Both the position numbers and the translations under genes were made by a program. A model generated the notes under the pieces. That model ran no database searches, had not been told where the DNA came from, and saw only the letters and a list, made by a program, of their open reading frames with translations. A stretch of 64,000 bases of DNA from Bretschneidera sinensis. Lineage: Eukaryota > Streptophyta > Magnoliopsida > Brassicales > Akaniaceae. The DNA lies in assembly GCA_023935145.1 (NCBI GenBank), contig CM043702.1:104917588-104981587 (forward strand), read 5' to 3'. Position 1 is the first letter of the stretch; the number at the start of each line of letters is the position of its first letter. Shown one piece after another: positions 55,861 to 64,000 of the stretch.

Positions 55861-56538
55861 ATTACCTTTGCAAATAGCAATGTCATGATGCTTTAATTGA
55901 TTTATACCTGTTTTATTGAATTCCTCATATGTGTGTGTCTGATCAACGTATGCATGTGGTATGGACTTCTTAGCTAGATCAATTTGGATGACTGAGTCCT
56001 GGGTCTAACATTAATAACAAAAGAAGTCCACGCCGGATTCTTGGGTTAATCAACATGGGAAACTAGGAGTAGATACCATACCCTAGGTTCTGTGTGGTTG
56101 TCGATTTCCATAGGTCCTATGCTCTCTTAAGGAACAACTCAGTAGATACCATGTTGAATCCCTTAAAAAAGAAAAGAGTTAAGAGTAGATATCATGCCTA
56201 ACTCGTTGCTTAGGGAAATCAATAGCTTAAGGAGTAGATACCATGCCCTTAGGTTGACAACCATTAGATATTCATAGTAGGGCTAGAGCATTGGCATATT
56301 ACTCATTGGGAAAGTATGATTAGTGGTGGATATCAAAGCCCTATGTTCTCATTATTATTAATTCACATTCAACAATTATTTATTTTCTTTTATTAAGAAA
56401 CTGATTCTAAAATGAAATTCACCAATCCCTGTGGAAATGATCTCGCACTTGCACACTATGCTACTATTGACCTTGTGCACTTGCAAGTAAAACTATACAG
56501 TTATTTGCCTATTTATTTAAGTAGATAAATGCACAATA
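55203..56538 (+). repeat. TE6 3' LTR, type A (1336 bp)
   Basis: TGATAGG start; last bases CAATA where CAACA is expected. Contains an (AT)23 run at 55813-55858 that is only about five AT units in the 5' LTR. Followed by GTTGG. Confidence 0.92.
55813..55858. repeat. (AT)23 microsatellite
   Basis: 46 bp of alternating A and T inside the TE6 3' LTR, expanded after insertion since the 5' LTR has a short run at the same place. Confidence 0.95.
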
Positions 56539-56668
56539 GTTGGTCTCTGTGTTCACTCATTTCTTCAGGACTAGATGGATTATCAAATAAAGGATTTAAA
56601 AAGTTTAATTCTGACTCTAGCACAGGCTTATAAGCAAATCTACCCAAGGTGTCTCTATATCTGTGCAT
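56539..56668 (-). pseudogene. TE5 gag N-terminus (part 1)
   Basis: ATG at 56668 (MHRYRDTLGRFAYKPVLESELN), then PLFDNPSSPEEMSEHRDQ, the same start as TE7 gag. The frame continues on the other side of TE6 at 37344. Leader 56669-56809 holds nothing further. Confidence 0.82.
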
Positions 56669-56809
56669 GCAAGGTAACAAAATAGTAAAAAAAATACTAT
56701 AAAAAGAAAGAAGGGAAAAAAAATAATGCAGCAAGCTAAAAGAAGGAACGAAGTTATCGCCTTTACAAACTGCTGAAAAGAAAAACTATCTAGCAATTCT
56801 TCTACCGTC

Positions 56810-56827
56810 TCCCCAGCAACGACGCCA
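56810..56827 (-). promoter_or_regulatory. TE5 primer binding site, tRNA-Asp, two changes
   Basis: Plus strand TCCCCAGCAACGACGCCA, 16 of 18 identical to the tRNA-Asp 3' end; both changes are G-to-A. Confidence 0.87.
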
Positions 56828-56832
56828 AAATT

Positions 56833-58392
56833 TGATTATGCCCAAAGAATAACGCGGTAATTGTAATACAGCTTTGGGGTGTAGATTCCATAGAGAGATA
56901 AATTTAAAGAATAGTAGAAGGAACAAAGAAACTAAAGAAAAATATTAAATGATTAATGGAGAACAAAGGTTAATTGTAAATGCAAACTAAAGTGAAGCAA
57001 ACTGACTAACGGAGAAAGTACTCAAATTTGACAAACAGTAAAGCATCGGGAATCCTTTGCACAAATCTGGTATTTTAATTATTTTTAATTCATTGAATAA
57101 CTCAATTCCCAAAATTCTTAATCGGAAGGTGTAGATTTATAAGCCAAGATTAAACCAAATGTAACCCTTTGAAAAATCATTCACCACTTTTAAAATATGT
57201 AAATTATTATCACTATTGAGAAAATCCAACGACGACAATATACTCAGGAAGCGATATTGCAGCAAAGAATTAAATCAATATAGATAAATAATTGATCCAA
57301 ACATAATCAAAGAGCTAATCCATTCAATAGAGAAAGCATGATTGAATCCATAAACAAAATAAATTCTACGATTATTCGGAGAAGAAAACATCACCAATGA
57401 ATTGACAATGATAAAACAAAAGAATTTTAGTAATTGAAAATCAAATATGTAAATTAAAAAATAAACAAAAATACCATCTATTGTGCAAGTTCATCCCTAG
57501 CCCCACTTAAGAATTTAGTTACCTATAAATATAATGGACAAAAAAAATCTACAGAGAAAAATTAGAGCAAACATTAAAGTGCTAAACATTAAACTTTAAA
57601 ACTTAAAAGAAATAAATTAAAACTAACAATACCTGGAGAGAGAAATTCCACTCGTAGCTTTTGTGCAGTGTTCCCCCCGATTAGTAGCAAAATCCTCCAG
57701 ATTGCACCCCTTGGTAACAAAGCCTCCGAGATTGCACACCCATTTGATGAAGTGAAATGGGGCCTTTATAGGGGAACTCCATGAGTGTAATGTGTTTCCA
57801 ATCCGATATGGGATGTAGAATGTGTTTCCAACCGATGTGGCATGTGGGATTTAAGCTTGCACATGCCCTTCAAAACTTCTGCCCACGCTGAAATTATGCA
57901 CAGCCTGACCTTTGTCTACTAAAACTGCCATAACTTTCTCTAGAAAAATCATATTTACGAGCCATAAAATTCTCCAAAAAATTGACATCTGGATCTTTCC
58001 AAGCATATATAGCTCATCTCCTGGTTCTTCCTGAATCAACACAATTTAATCCACAAAAATGACTGATCTGTACGGGAAATTCTAGCAATTTAGTGAAACT
58101 CCTTTCCAAGTGCTTGTAAACATGTAAAACAACTCAAAGTAACAAATTCCTAAGCTAAACATATAAATAAATACTTGAGCGCTATTGCACTCAATCGAAG
58201 GTCTCTTGTACTCAATCACAATAGCAGATTCCAGCTTTTGCATTTTTTTCACATTAAATCTCCAATTTCCTTTGCAATCCTATAAAACATTAAAAATCAT
58301 AGAACTAACACAAAATATCAGATTAGGACACAACTAAAGAGTTAACAAATGTATATTAAGGGGCCAAAATATTCAATATTTGGCACTGATCA
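56833..58392 (-). repeat. TE5 5' LTR, type C (1560 bp)
   Basis: In sense it starts TGATCAGTGCCAAATATTG and ends GGGCATAATCA. Shares head, a middle module (57915-58080) and tail with the solo LTR at 6550-8000. Decayed CpG motif copies lie at 58170-58225. The right flank GATAC opens into copia sequence. Confidence 0.87.
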
Positions 58393-59010
58393 GATACCCT
58401 AGTAAATCTAAGATAAAACAAATAATTAACATGAATCTGTTACCATGTTTATCTAATGTAAATGCCATGCATTATTGTCAACGTTGTTTAGTTGGAAAAA
58501 TAACTAGGAAATCTTTTAAGATAGGTCAAAGAGCTAATCAACTTCTTGATTTGGTGCACTTAGACATATATGGCCCTTTGAGTATAAAAACCCACGGTAA
58601 TAAGGAATATTTTATTACCTTTATAGATGACTATTCGAAGTTTACTTGTGTCTATCTTATATCTTTCCAATCAGAAGCATTTGAGTGTTTTAAAAGATAT
58701 AAGATAAAAGTAGAAAATCAACTTGGAAGGAATATTAAGGTGTTAAGAACTGATAAGGTGTGTTTTAGGGGAAAAAAATTAAGGTGATTTTGACAATATT
58801 TGCATAGACTATGGAATTATAAGGCATACCACCATGTCTTATACACCACAACAGAATGGTGTAGTAGAAAGAAAAAATATAACATTATTGAATGTTGTAA
58901 GATGCATGTTGGCACACTCAAATCTCTCCAAAAAAAAATTGGGGAGAGACATTGATTACGACCAACTATATAGTGAATCATATTCCCATTAAATCTATCA
59001 AGTCAACACC
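58393..59010 (+). pseudogene. Copia integrase (broken)
   Basis: PSKSKIKQI, CQRCLVGKITRKSF (CxxC), LVHLDIYGPL (first Asp), FITFIDDYSKFTCVYLISF, VLRTDK (second Asp), and after a frameshift NGVVERKN with the Glu. Open only 58396-58785. The 59011-59440 stretch that follows is the integrase-RT linker with many stops. Confidence 0.87.
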
Positions 59011-59440
59011 TTAAAAGATATGAATTAGTCGTAAACTTAACTTCAGTCATCTAAGGAAATGGGGTTATATAGAGCATGTTTTGATTTCATCTTAGTTGAG
59101 AGATTAATTAAACGTCAAAACATTTAAATGCATTTTCATAAGCTACTCTAAAAGGTCAAAAGGCTATAGGTTTTATCATAAAGAAAAAATGGGTTATTGA
59201 AAGTAAAGAAGCTACTTTTCTAGAAAATCTAGAGGAATAGAAATAATTTCAGGAAGATAATGAACCACTATACATTATAGATGATGACTATTACAATGAT
59301 GTTCTTGAAAATAACCTGAAACAAAATCCAGATATGGATGAAGAACTGATACCTATAGCAGAATGACCATTGAGGGATCACCTCCTTAACTTGTTCAACC
59401 TGTAGTTGGTAACAAGAGATTCAGAGGAATTTGTAGATAC

Positions 59441-60132
59441 CACGATTTTTGTGGAAGCAATGAAATCACAAGAATCGTATCTGTGGCTGGATGCCATAAA
59501 AGATGAAATTGATTCGATTGAAAGAAATAGAGTCTGGGAACTATATTATTTTCCTTAGAATAGATAGTCCATAGGTTGTAAATGGGTACTAAAAGGAAAT
59601 TTTGTGCTTATGGGTCCACTGACAAATTCAAGGCCCAGATAGTTACCAAAATTTTTACTCAAAATCCAGGAATAGACTTTCAGGAGACATATTATCCGAT
59701 AGCAAAGTTTGCATCAATTAGAATGATTCTAACTATTGTTGCATGTCTTAACTTGGAACTATTTCAAATTTACGTCAAGACTGTGTTCTTCAATGCAGAG
59801 TTGAGGGAGAATATTTATATGAACCAGTTGGAGGGATTTCAGGTAGAAGGTCAAGAAAATAAACTTTACAAATTGAAGAAGTCACTGTATGGTTTGAAAC
59901 AATAATCTAGACAATAGTATCTCAAATTTCATGAGGTAATAATATTGCAACTTGGTTTTGTCCCAAATAAGTTAGATAACTGTGCTTATACCTATAAAGG
60001 TGGGATCAATTTTTCTATATTGTCATTGTACGTAGATGATATTCTACTTGCTGGAATGACATTAAAATGTTAAATAAAACTAAGTCAGAACTAAGTAATA
60101 GATTTAAGATGAAAAATATAAGTGAAGCATCA
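59441..60132 (+). pseudogene. Copia reverse transcriptase (broken, truncated)
   Basis: WLDAIKDEIDSIERN-VWEL, GCKWV, then open 59582-59905 (FTQNPGIDFQETYYPIAKF, IRMILTIVACLNLELFQIYVKT, LYKLKKSLYGLKQ) and SLYVDDILLAG near 60014-60046 (YVDD intact). Ends at NISEAS, where TE9 is inserted. Confidence 0.88.
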
Positions 60133-61466
60133 TGATTACGCTCAAACTAATACGCGGTTATTGTGTATAGCTGAGGTGTCGATCCCACGAGGAAAATTGA
60201 TCTATAAGGGAAAGTATAAACCTTAACATGAACGATAAAATTTAAATGAGAAAATCTGAGTTTTGATAATGAAATAATGTGAAAGAGTTGTGTAAACATA
60301 ATGAAGAATATAATAGGGAAATAACAAGGTTCCGAGAATCCTTCCTAAGTTCATTGCCTTATTCCAATCTCACTTCAATTGTTTTTATCTCGATTGCTAG
60401 TTTCACATCTCAAACAAGCAATCGGTAAATATTCAATCACAGCACATTAACACTCTAATGTAATTGCTACAAATCACTCATTGATTTCGATTCAAGCACA
60501 CATGACCTATCTTATAGATTTATCAAGAAACGACAATATATTTCAATAACAATATCACAGTATTGGGAAAACCTAAAAGATAAATCTACCGGAATCAATC
60601 ACATCCAATCAACTTGACATAAGAAGAGCTTGACTAGCCTTATATGGAGGAGAAGGATGCAATCACCGGACTAAGAGAAAATCTTCTAATTCTTTACATA
60701 ATCAAAGAGTAAATCATAACAATGTTTAACAATAAATCCTTACAACTGAATCAATAATGGAAATAAGAACAACTACACTTAGGGATTCATCCCTTTGCCT
60801 TGCTTGGAAATTAGTTGGCCATGAGGCTCATGCTTGAACACCATAATGGAGAAGAATATGGCAGCTTTCTTAAGTTTTTTGGCCTTCCCTTATCAAATCC
60901 TAAGTGATCTATTGATAATACAAAAGGTTCAAGGGTATTTTCGGGTCTAAACTATCATTAAAACCCTAATTAGGAAACAGGGCATCGCGCTTGCACCGCA
61001 GTGCACACTAGTCCAGGCCGCGACACCACCTTTTAACTGGCTTTCTATGGTGCTGGAGGCCATGGCTCAGACTGGCCAGGCCGCTGCTTAGACTGTCCAG
61101 GCCACGACTCAGCTTTTCCAGGCCGTGGCGCACAACCTCCAGCTTTTATCCGAGAAATTGATGGTTCTAGTGGGCGAGGCTAGAGATTCTGAGCCGTAGC
61201 ATGGAACACTAAAAACTTGGTTTCTCTTCATTTTGTCTTTCTGCAACCATACCTTCACTCCAATATGCATGGAATCTTCGTGCTTTAAGCAACAATAGCT
61301 TTTCCATCTCTTTTAGTCAAAGTACCTGAAAATGCACCGAAATAGATCAATGATCCAAGAATGACACTTTAGAATTATTAAGGTATAAATGTGTAATTCA
61401 ACCCTAGATCAACCCTAAAATGCTAACAAATAAGTACTATTAAGATGCACTTTACAACTCTCATCA
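60133..61466 (-). repeat. TE9 3' LTR, type B (1334 bp)
   Basis: Plus strand starts TGATTACGCTC and ends CTCATCA. TATA-like region near 60903-60916. A GC-rich array of ~21-bp repeats with a CCAGGCCG core lies at 61009-61135. Confidence 0.87.
61009..61135 (-). repeat. ~21-bp GC-rich tandem repeats in TE9 LTR
   Basis: Units sharing TCCAGGCCGCGAC-like cores: starts near 61011, 61052, 61071, 61092 and 61113, so the last ones are 19-21 bp apart. TE2 and TE3 LTRs have fewer, decayed copies at the same place. Confidence 0.65.
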
Positions 61467-62157
61467 TAACCCCCAACTAGCTTATTGCTAGTCCCTAGAA
61501 ATTCAAGCGAAAAACATGAAATGAATTTTTAAACATGAAACTAAAGCAATGTTAGCGTTAAACCAAGAGTAATTCAACTTTTTGTCTCAAAAATCATACA
61601 TAACACACAACATATATAATCATTAAATATCACTTAAGTCCAAAAATAATCCAACTATCAACCTCAACATTGTTATCGACTCTTAACATCCATCTTACCG
61701 CAAGCCATTAATCCAAACACCCGGATGATTTTATGCACATCATTCATGAATACAAGTCTTAGCCTCTAAAAACATATTAAATTGCGTGACATCAATCACA
61801 AATCCAGCTCCATAGGTTCACTTTTCAAATCACTCTCCATTATTGTAGAAAAATCACACTACATCGGATCAATAAGTCTTTAATAATCTTATAACGTTAG
61901 GCTAAGGTAAAGGTCAAGAAAGAATGGGAAGGATTCAACAAGTAAAAGAACTCAATCTCTTAATTTTAAACACAACCACTTTAAGCACTGGATAACCTTA
62001 CTTCAACACCCAACTCTTTCAACCATTTTTTGAGCATTTCTCTCAATAAATTACCACTTTTTTTTCTTCTTTCTTCGCTATAATTCACTTTTTTTTTGGC
62101 ATAAAATCATTCACCACCTTTTTCATTTTTTACTCTTTTCCATAACCCCCAACTTAT
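61467..62157 (-). other. TE9 3' non-coding region (part)
   Basis: Plus strand PPT complement TAACCCCCAACT at 61467-61478, imperfect hairpin TTGCTA/TAGAAA after it, and a second CATAACCCCCAACTTAT near 62141-62157, exactly where TE10 is inserted. No ORF. Confidence 0.7.
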
Positions 62158-63444
62158 TGATAAGTGCTTAAATAGTCATATTTAAGCCCCTTAATTTACA
62201 CTTGTTAGACTCTTTATTTATATATTTTAGTAGTTTCTACTTCATTTTCGTGTTTTATGTGTTTTTCATAAGACTTGGACAAAAATATGATAAATCGGAG
62301 CTTTTAGGAGCAAAAGTCAAGATCTGTCATCCAGCAAGGTGCACTCAAGCGCACCCCCCTTGAGATCGAGCGCCCAAGAGTACTAGCGCACTTGAAGAAG
62401 GTTTGAGCGCACACCTGCACTCAAGTGCATCCCTCATACACTCAAGTGCAATCACTCTAGAGGCGGCAAAGCCAGATATGGAAAGAAGTCTCCAGACTCC
62501 AAATAGGAAATTAGGATTTCAGGACACCATGAGGACCCTATAAATAGCCCTGTAAAACACATAAACTGGACCTTTTATTCTAGATTTGAAGAGCAAGCTT
62601 AGGAGAGGAATTGACGACTCGTCTCCCGAGTCTTCTTCGGTTTTAGTTTTCCAGTTTTATTTCATTATGTGTAGAATGTTTAGTTTATTTAGCATGTATA
62701 ACTAAACTCCTATAGGGCTCGATTGAAGCCCTAGTTATGCTTTTCCACATGTTCATTCATTAATTATCTTTGCTATAGCCTTGTTAGAATATTTAACATG
62801 ATTAATTCCTGTTTGTGTTTAAATTCCTCATATGTGTGTGCCTGATCAACGTATGCATGTGGTATGGATAAGTTAGTCGAATCAATTTGGATGACCGAGT
62901 CCTGGGTTTGACATTAGTAACAAGGGATATCCACACCGGATTCCTGGGTTAATCAACATGGGAAACCGGGAGCGGACCAAGCCCTAGGTCTCGTGTGGTT
63001 GCCGATCTCCACAGCCCTTATGCTCTCTTAAGGAACAACTCAGTATACACCCATGTTGAATCCCTTAAAAGAGAAAAGAGTTAGAGTATACACCATGCCT
63101 AACTCGTTGCATAGGGAGATCAATAGCCTAAGGTGTGGACTAAGCCCTTAGGTTGGCAACCATTAGATATTCATGATAAGGCTAGAGCATTGACACTTTA
63201 TTTTGTGGGAAAGTATAATTAGGGTGGATATCGTAGTCCTATGTTCTCATTATTGTTATTTACTGACAATCAAATTTGCTATTTCTCTTTTTAACTTGAA
63301 GAAACTAATTCTAAAACGAAATTCACCAATCCCTGTGGAAATGATCTCGCACTTGCACACTATGCTACCACAAACCTTGTGCACTTGCAAGTAAAACTAG
63401 GACGGTTATTTACATATTGATTTAGGTAGATAATCGATCCAACA
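62158..63444 (+). repeat. TE10 5' LTR, type A (1287 bp)
   Basis: TGATAAGTGC start with the GCTTAAATA/TATTTAAGC inverted repeat, CCAACA end, TATAAATA at 62539-62546. Confidence 0.9.
62338..62455 (+). promoter_or_regulatory. GATCGAGCGCAC motif array, TE10 LTR
   Basis: About six copies (CACTCAAGCGCACC, GATCGAGCGCCC, GTTTGAGCGCAC, CACTCAAGTGCA and similar) in sense, upstream of TATAAATA by about 85 nt. Confidence 0.55.
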
Positions 63445-63450
63445 AGTTTT

Positions 63451-63468
63451 TGGCACCGTTACTGGGGA
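63451..63468 (+). promoter_or_regulatory. TE10 primer binding site, tRNA-Asp, three changes
   Basis: TGGCACCGTTACTGGGGA, 15 of 18 positions match; changes are transitions. Confidence 0.85.
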
Positions 63469-63747
63469 TTGCACTAAATTTCTTTTTAGAATTAATTTTT
63501 CATTTAGTTTAAATTATTGTTATTTCCTTTTTAATCTATTCCATTCTTAATTATTGTTTTTATCTTATTTTTATTTTCATCAAAACCCTAATCAATTTCT
63601 TTTTTCCTCTGTTTCAGGTACTCCAGGAGAGTTTTCTGTGCCATTTGCGATCGAGCGCACCCTTTAGTGCAATCGAGTGCAATTGAGGCAGAGAGTCATC
63701 CAAGCAGCAGTGTTTGACTGCTGCACTCATGTAACTGCCACCGATTC
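63469..63747 (+). other. TE10 leader
   Basis: T-rich stretch ending in CCTCTGTTTCAGG (63607-63619), an acceptor-like site, then motif copies GCGATCGAGCGCACC and GCAATCGAGTGCA (63647-63680), then the gag ATG. Confidence 0.55.
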
Positions 63748-64000
63748 ATGCACGGACGTCGATCCAAGAATCTGGCATTTCTTCCCCTTGATCCTAAGCT
63801 AGAAAGGACTATCCGACAAAGGCTTAGAGATAATTTGGAAGAGGAAGAAGGAAGAGTTGAGGAAGACACGTCGATGGCAGAACAGATAGCAGAACAACAA
63901 CCACCTGAGCGGAGGCCGATGAAGCAATCCTTCATCCCACAGAACCTCAATCAACCTTCATGTATTGTGTATCAACCTGAGGTGGAAGAAAACTACTACA
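63748..64000 (+). CDS. TE10 gag, N-terminal 84 codons, open to window end
   Basis: ATG at 63748-63750 (MHGRRSKNLAFLPLDPKLE), then an acidic stretch and RRPMKQSFIPQNLNQPSC, the same N-terminus as TE1, TE4 and TE6 gag. Those three copies are broken in this stretch (TE6 stops at codon 5); TE10 has no stop in 84 codons. The Gag core and zinc knuckle lie outside. Confidence 0.8.
   Translation, partial: MHGRRSKNLAFLPLDPKLERTIRQRLRDNLEEEEGRVEEDTSMAEQIAEQQPPERRPMKQSFIPQNLNQPSCIVYQPEVEENYY

Larger units (their letters stand above)
37345..56538 (+). mobile_element. TE6: most complete A-type element, TSD GTTGG, interrupted by TE7
   Basis: LTRs 37345-38639 and 55203-56538, flanked by GTTGG (37340-37344 and 56539-56543). 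Order: primer site, gag (split by TE7), PR, RT, RH, IN, spacer, 3' ORF, non-coding region, PPT. All domains are present but with about a dozen stops or frameshifts, so it is not autonomous now. It serves as the reference for the deletions in TE4. Confidence 0.93.
31472..58392 (-). mobile_element. TE5: chimeric element, D-type 3' LTR and C-type 5' LTR, interrupted by TE6
   Basis: Minus strand. Right to left: C-type LTR (56833-58392), decayed tRNA-Asp primer site, gag N-terminus (split by TE6), a join directly into the protease region, PR-RT-RH-IN, non-coding region, PPT, D-type LTR (31472-31998). The two LTRs are not a pair, and the outer flanks differ (AACAG left, GATAC right), so this is not one clean insertion. 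Removing TE6 with one GTTGG restores the gag reading. Confidence 0.75.
58393..60132 (+). mobile_element. TE8: Ty1/copia fragment, integrase to RT
   Basis: Plus strand, cut on the left by the TE5 LTR within the pre-integrase zinc region and on the right by the TE9 LTR within RT. No LTR of its own is visible. It is the oldest layer on this side of the window. Confidence 0.85.
60133..62157 (-). mobile_element. TE9: B-type element, only 3' LTR and 3' region in window before TE10
   Basis: 3' LTR 60133-61466, then PPT complement and non-coding region up to 62157, where TE10 begins. The rest should resume after TE10, beyond the window. Left flank CATCA is in copia RT. Confidence 0.85.
62158..64000 (+). 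mobile_element. TE10: A-type element, runs past window end
   Basis: 5' LTR, primer site, leader and an open gag start. Left flank CTTAT (62153-62157) is the expected target-site copy. Inserted in the second PPT-like motif of TE9. Confidence 0.88.

Noticed and set aside
56513..56734. Minus-strand ORF with a hydrophobic start resembling a signal peptide before TE5 gag
   Set aside because: The hydrophobic codons come from the T-rich leader and have no ATG; the gag ATG is at 56668.
31472..58392. TE5 as a normal element with matching LTRs
   Set aside because: The 527-bp D LTR and the 1560-bp C LTR do not match beyond the head, and the 5-bp flanks differ.

Overview
The window is plant nuclear DNA, most likely pericentromeric or other heterochromatin of a eudicot. 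It is AT-rich and consists essentially of nested LTR retrotransposons. I see no host gene, rRNA or tRNA gene, and no bacterial-style operon. Nearly all coding belongs to Ty3/gypsy elements that I place in the Athila-like part of the clade with reasonable confidence. The reasons are a primer binding site complementary to the 3' end of tRNA-Asp, gag-PR-RT-RNaseH-IN order without a chromodomain, an extra ORF after integrase in several copies, and a protease site of the form D-L-G-A. Two Ty1/copia scraps are also present.

I use the names TE1 to TE10 and four LTR types. A starts TGATAAGTGC and ends CCAACA. B starts TGATGAG and ends GCGTAATCA. C has an A-like head and a B-like tail. D is a short A-like LTR. 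Layout: TE1 (A, minus, 1-6327, cut by the window start) sits in TE2 (B, plus, 6328-15230), whose gag also holds a solo C LTR (6550-8000). A 136-bp copia gag scrap (15231-15366) separates TE2 from TE3 (B, minus, 15367-31471, 5' part missing). TE4 (A, plus, 21831-30047, TSD AGAAC) lies in TE3's RNase H. TE5 (minus, 31472-58392) has a D LTR at its 3' end but a C LTR at its 5' end. TE6 (A, plus, 37345-56538, TSD GTTGG) lies in TE5's gag, and TE7 (B, minus, 40350-47829) lies in TE6's gag. TE8 is a copia IN-RT fragment (plus, 58393-60132), followed by TE9 (B, minus, from 60133) and TE10 (A, plus, 62158 to past the window end). TE7 in TE6 in TE5 in TE3 in copia is five nested levels.

Most coding regions are broken by stops and frameshifts, many of the C-to-T/G-to-A kind. 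The cleanest pieces are TE7 gag (377 aa open), TE6 integrase (358 aa open), TE3 RT (237 aa open), the TE4 protease fusion ORF, and the start of TE10 gag, open to the window edge. TE4 and TE7 both kept gag and protease but lost RT, RNase H and IN independently. TE2 lost the RT C-terminal part and RNase H exactly at the YxDD motif. TE5 kept PR-RT-RH-IN but lost most of gag.

The most interesting signal is non-coding. The elements share a set of small structures that recur across lineages: a hairpin at the LTR start with compensatory changes, a second hairpin just before the polypurine tract (also with a compensatory pair), three copies per element of a polypurine-tract-like motif, a CATTG-(4 nt)-CAATG hairpin before an inner copy, a duplicated ~85-bp structured block, and CpG-rich arrays with consensus GCGATCGAGCGCAC. 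These arrays keep a fixed orientation and occur in the LTR upstream of TATA, in the gag leader, and upstream of the 3' ORF. The spacer before the 3' ORF also looks like a promoter/5'UTR with an intron.
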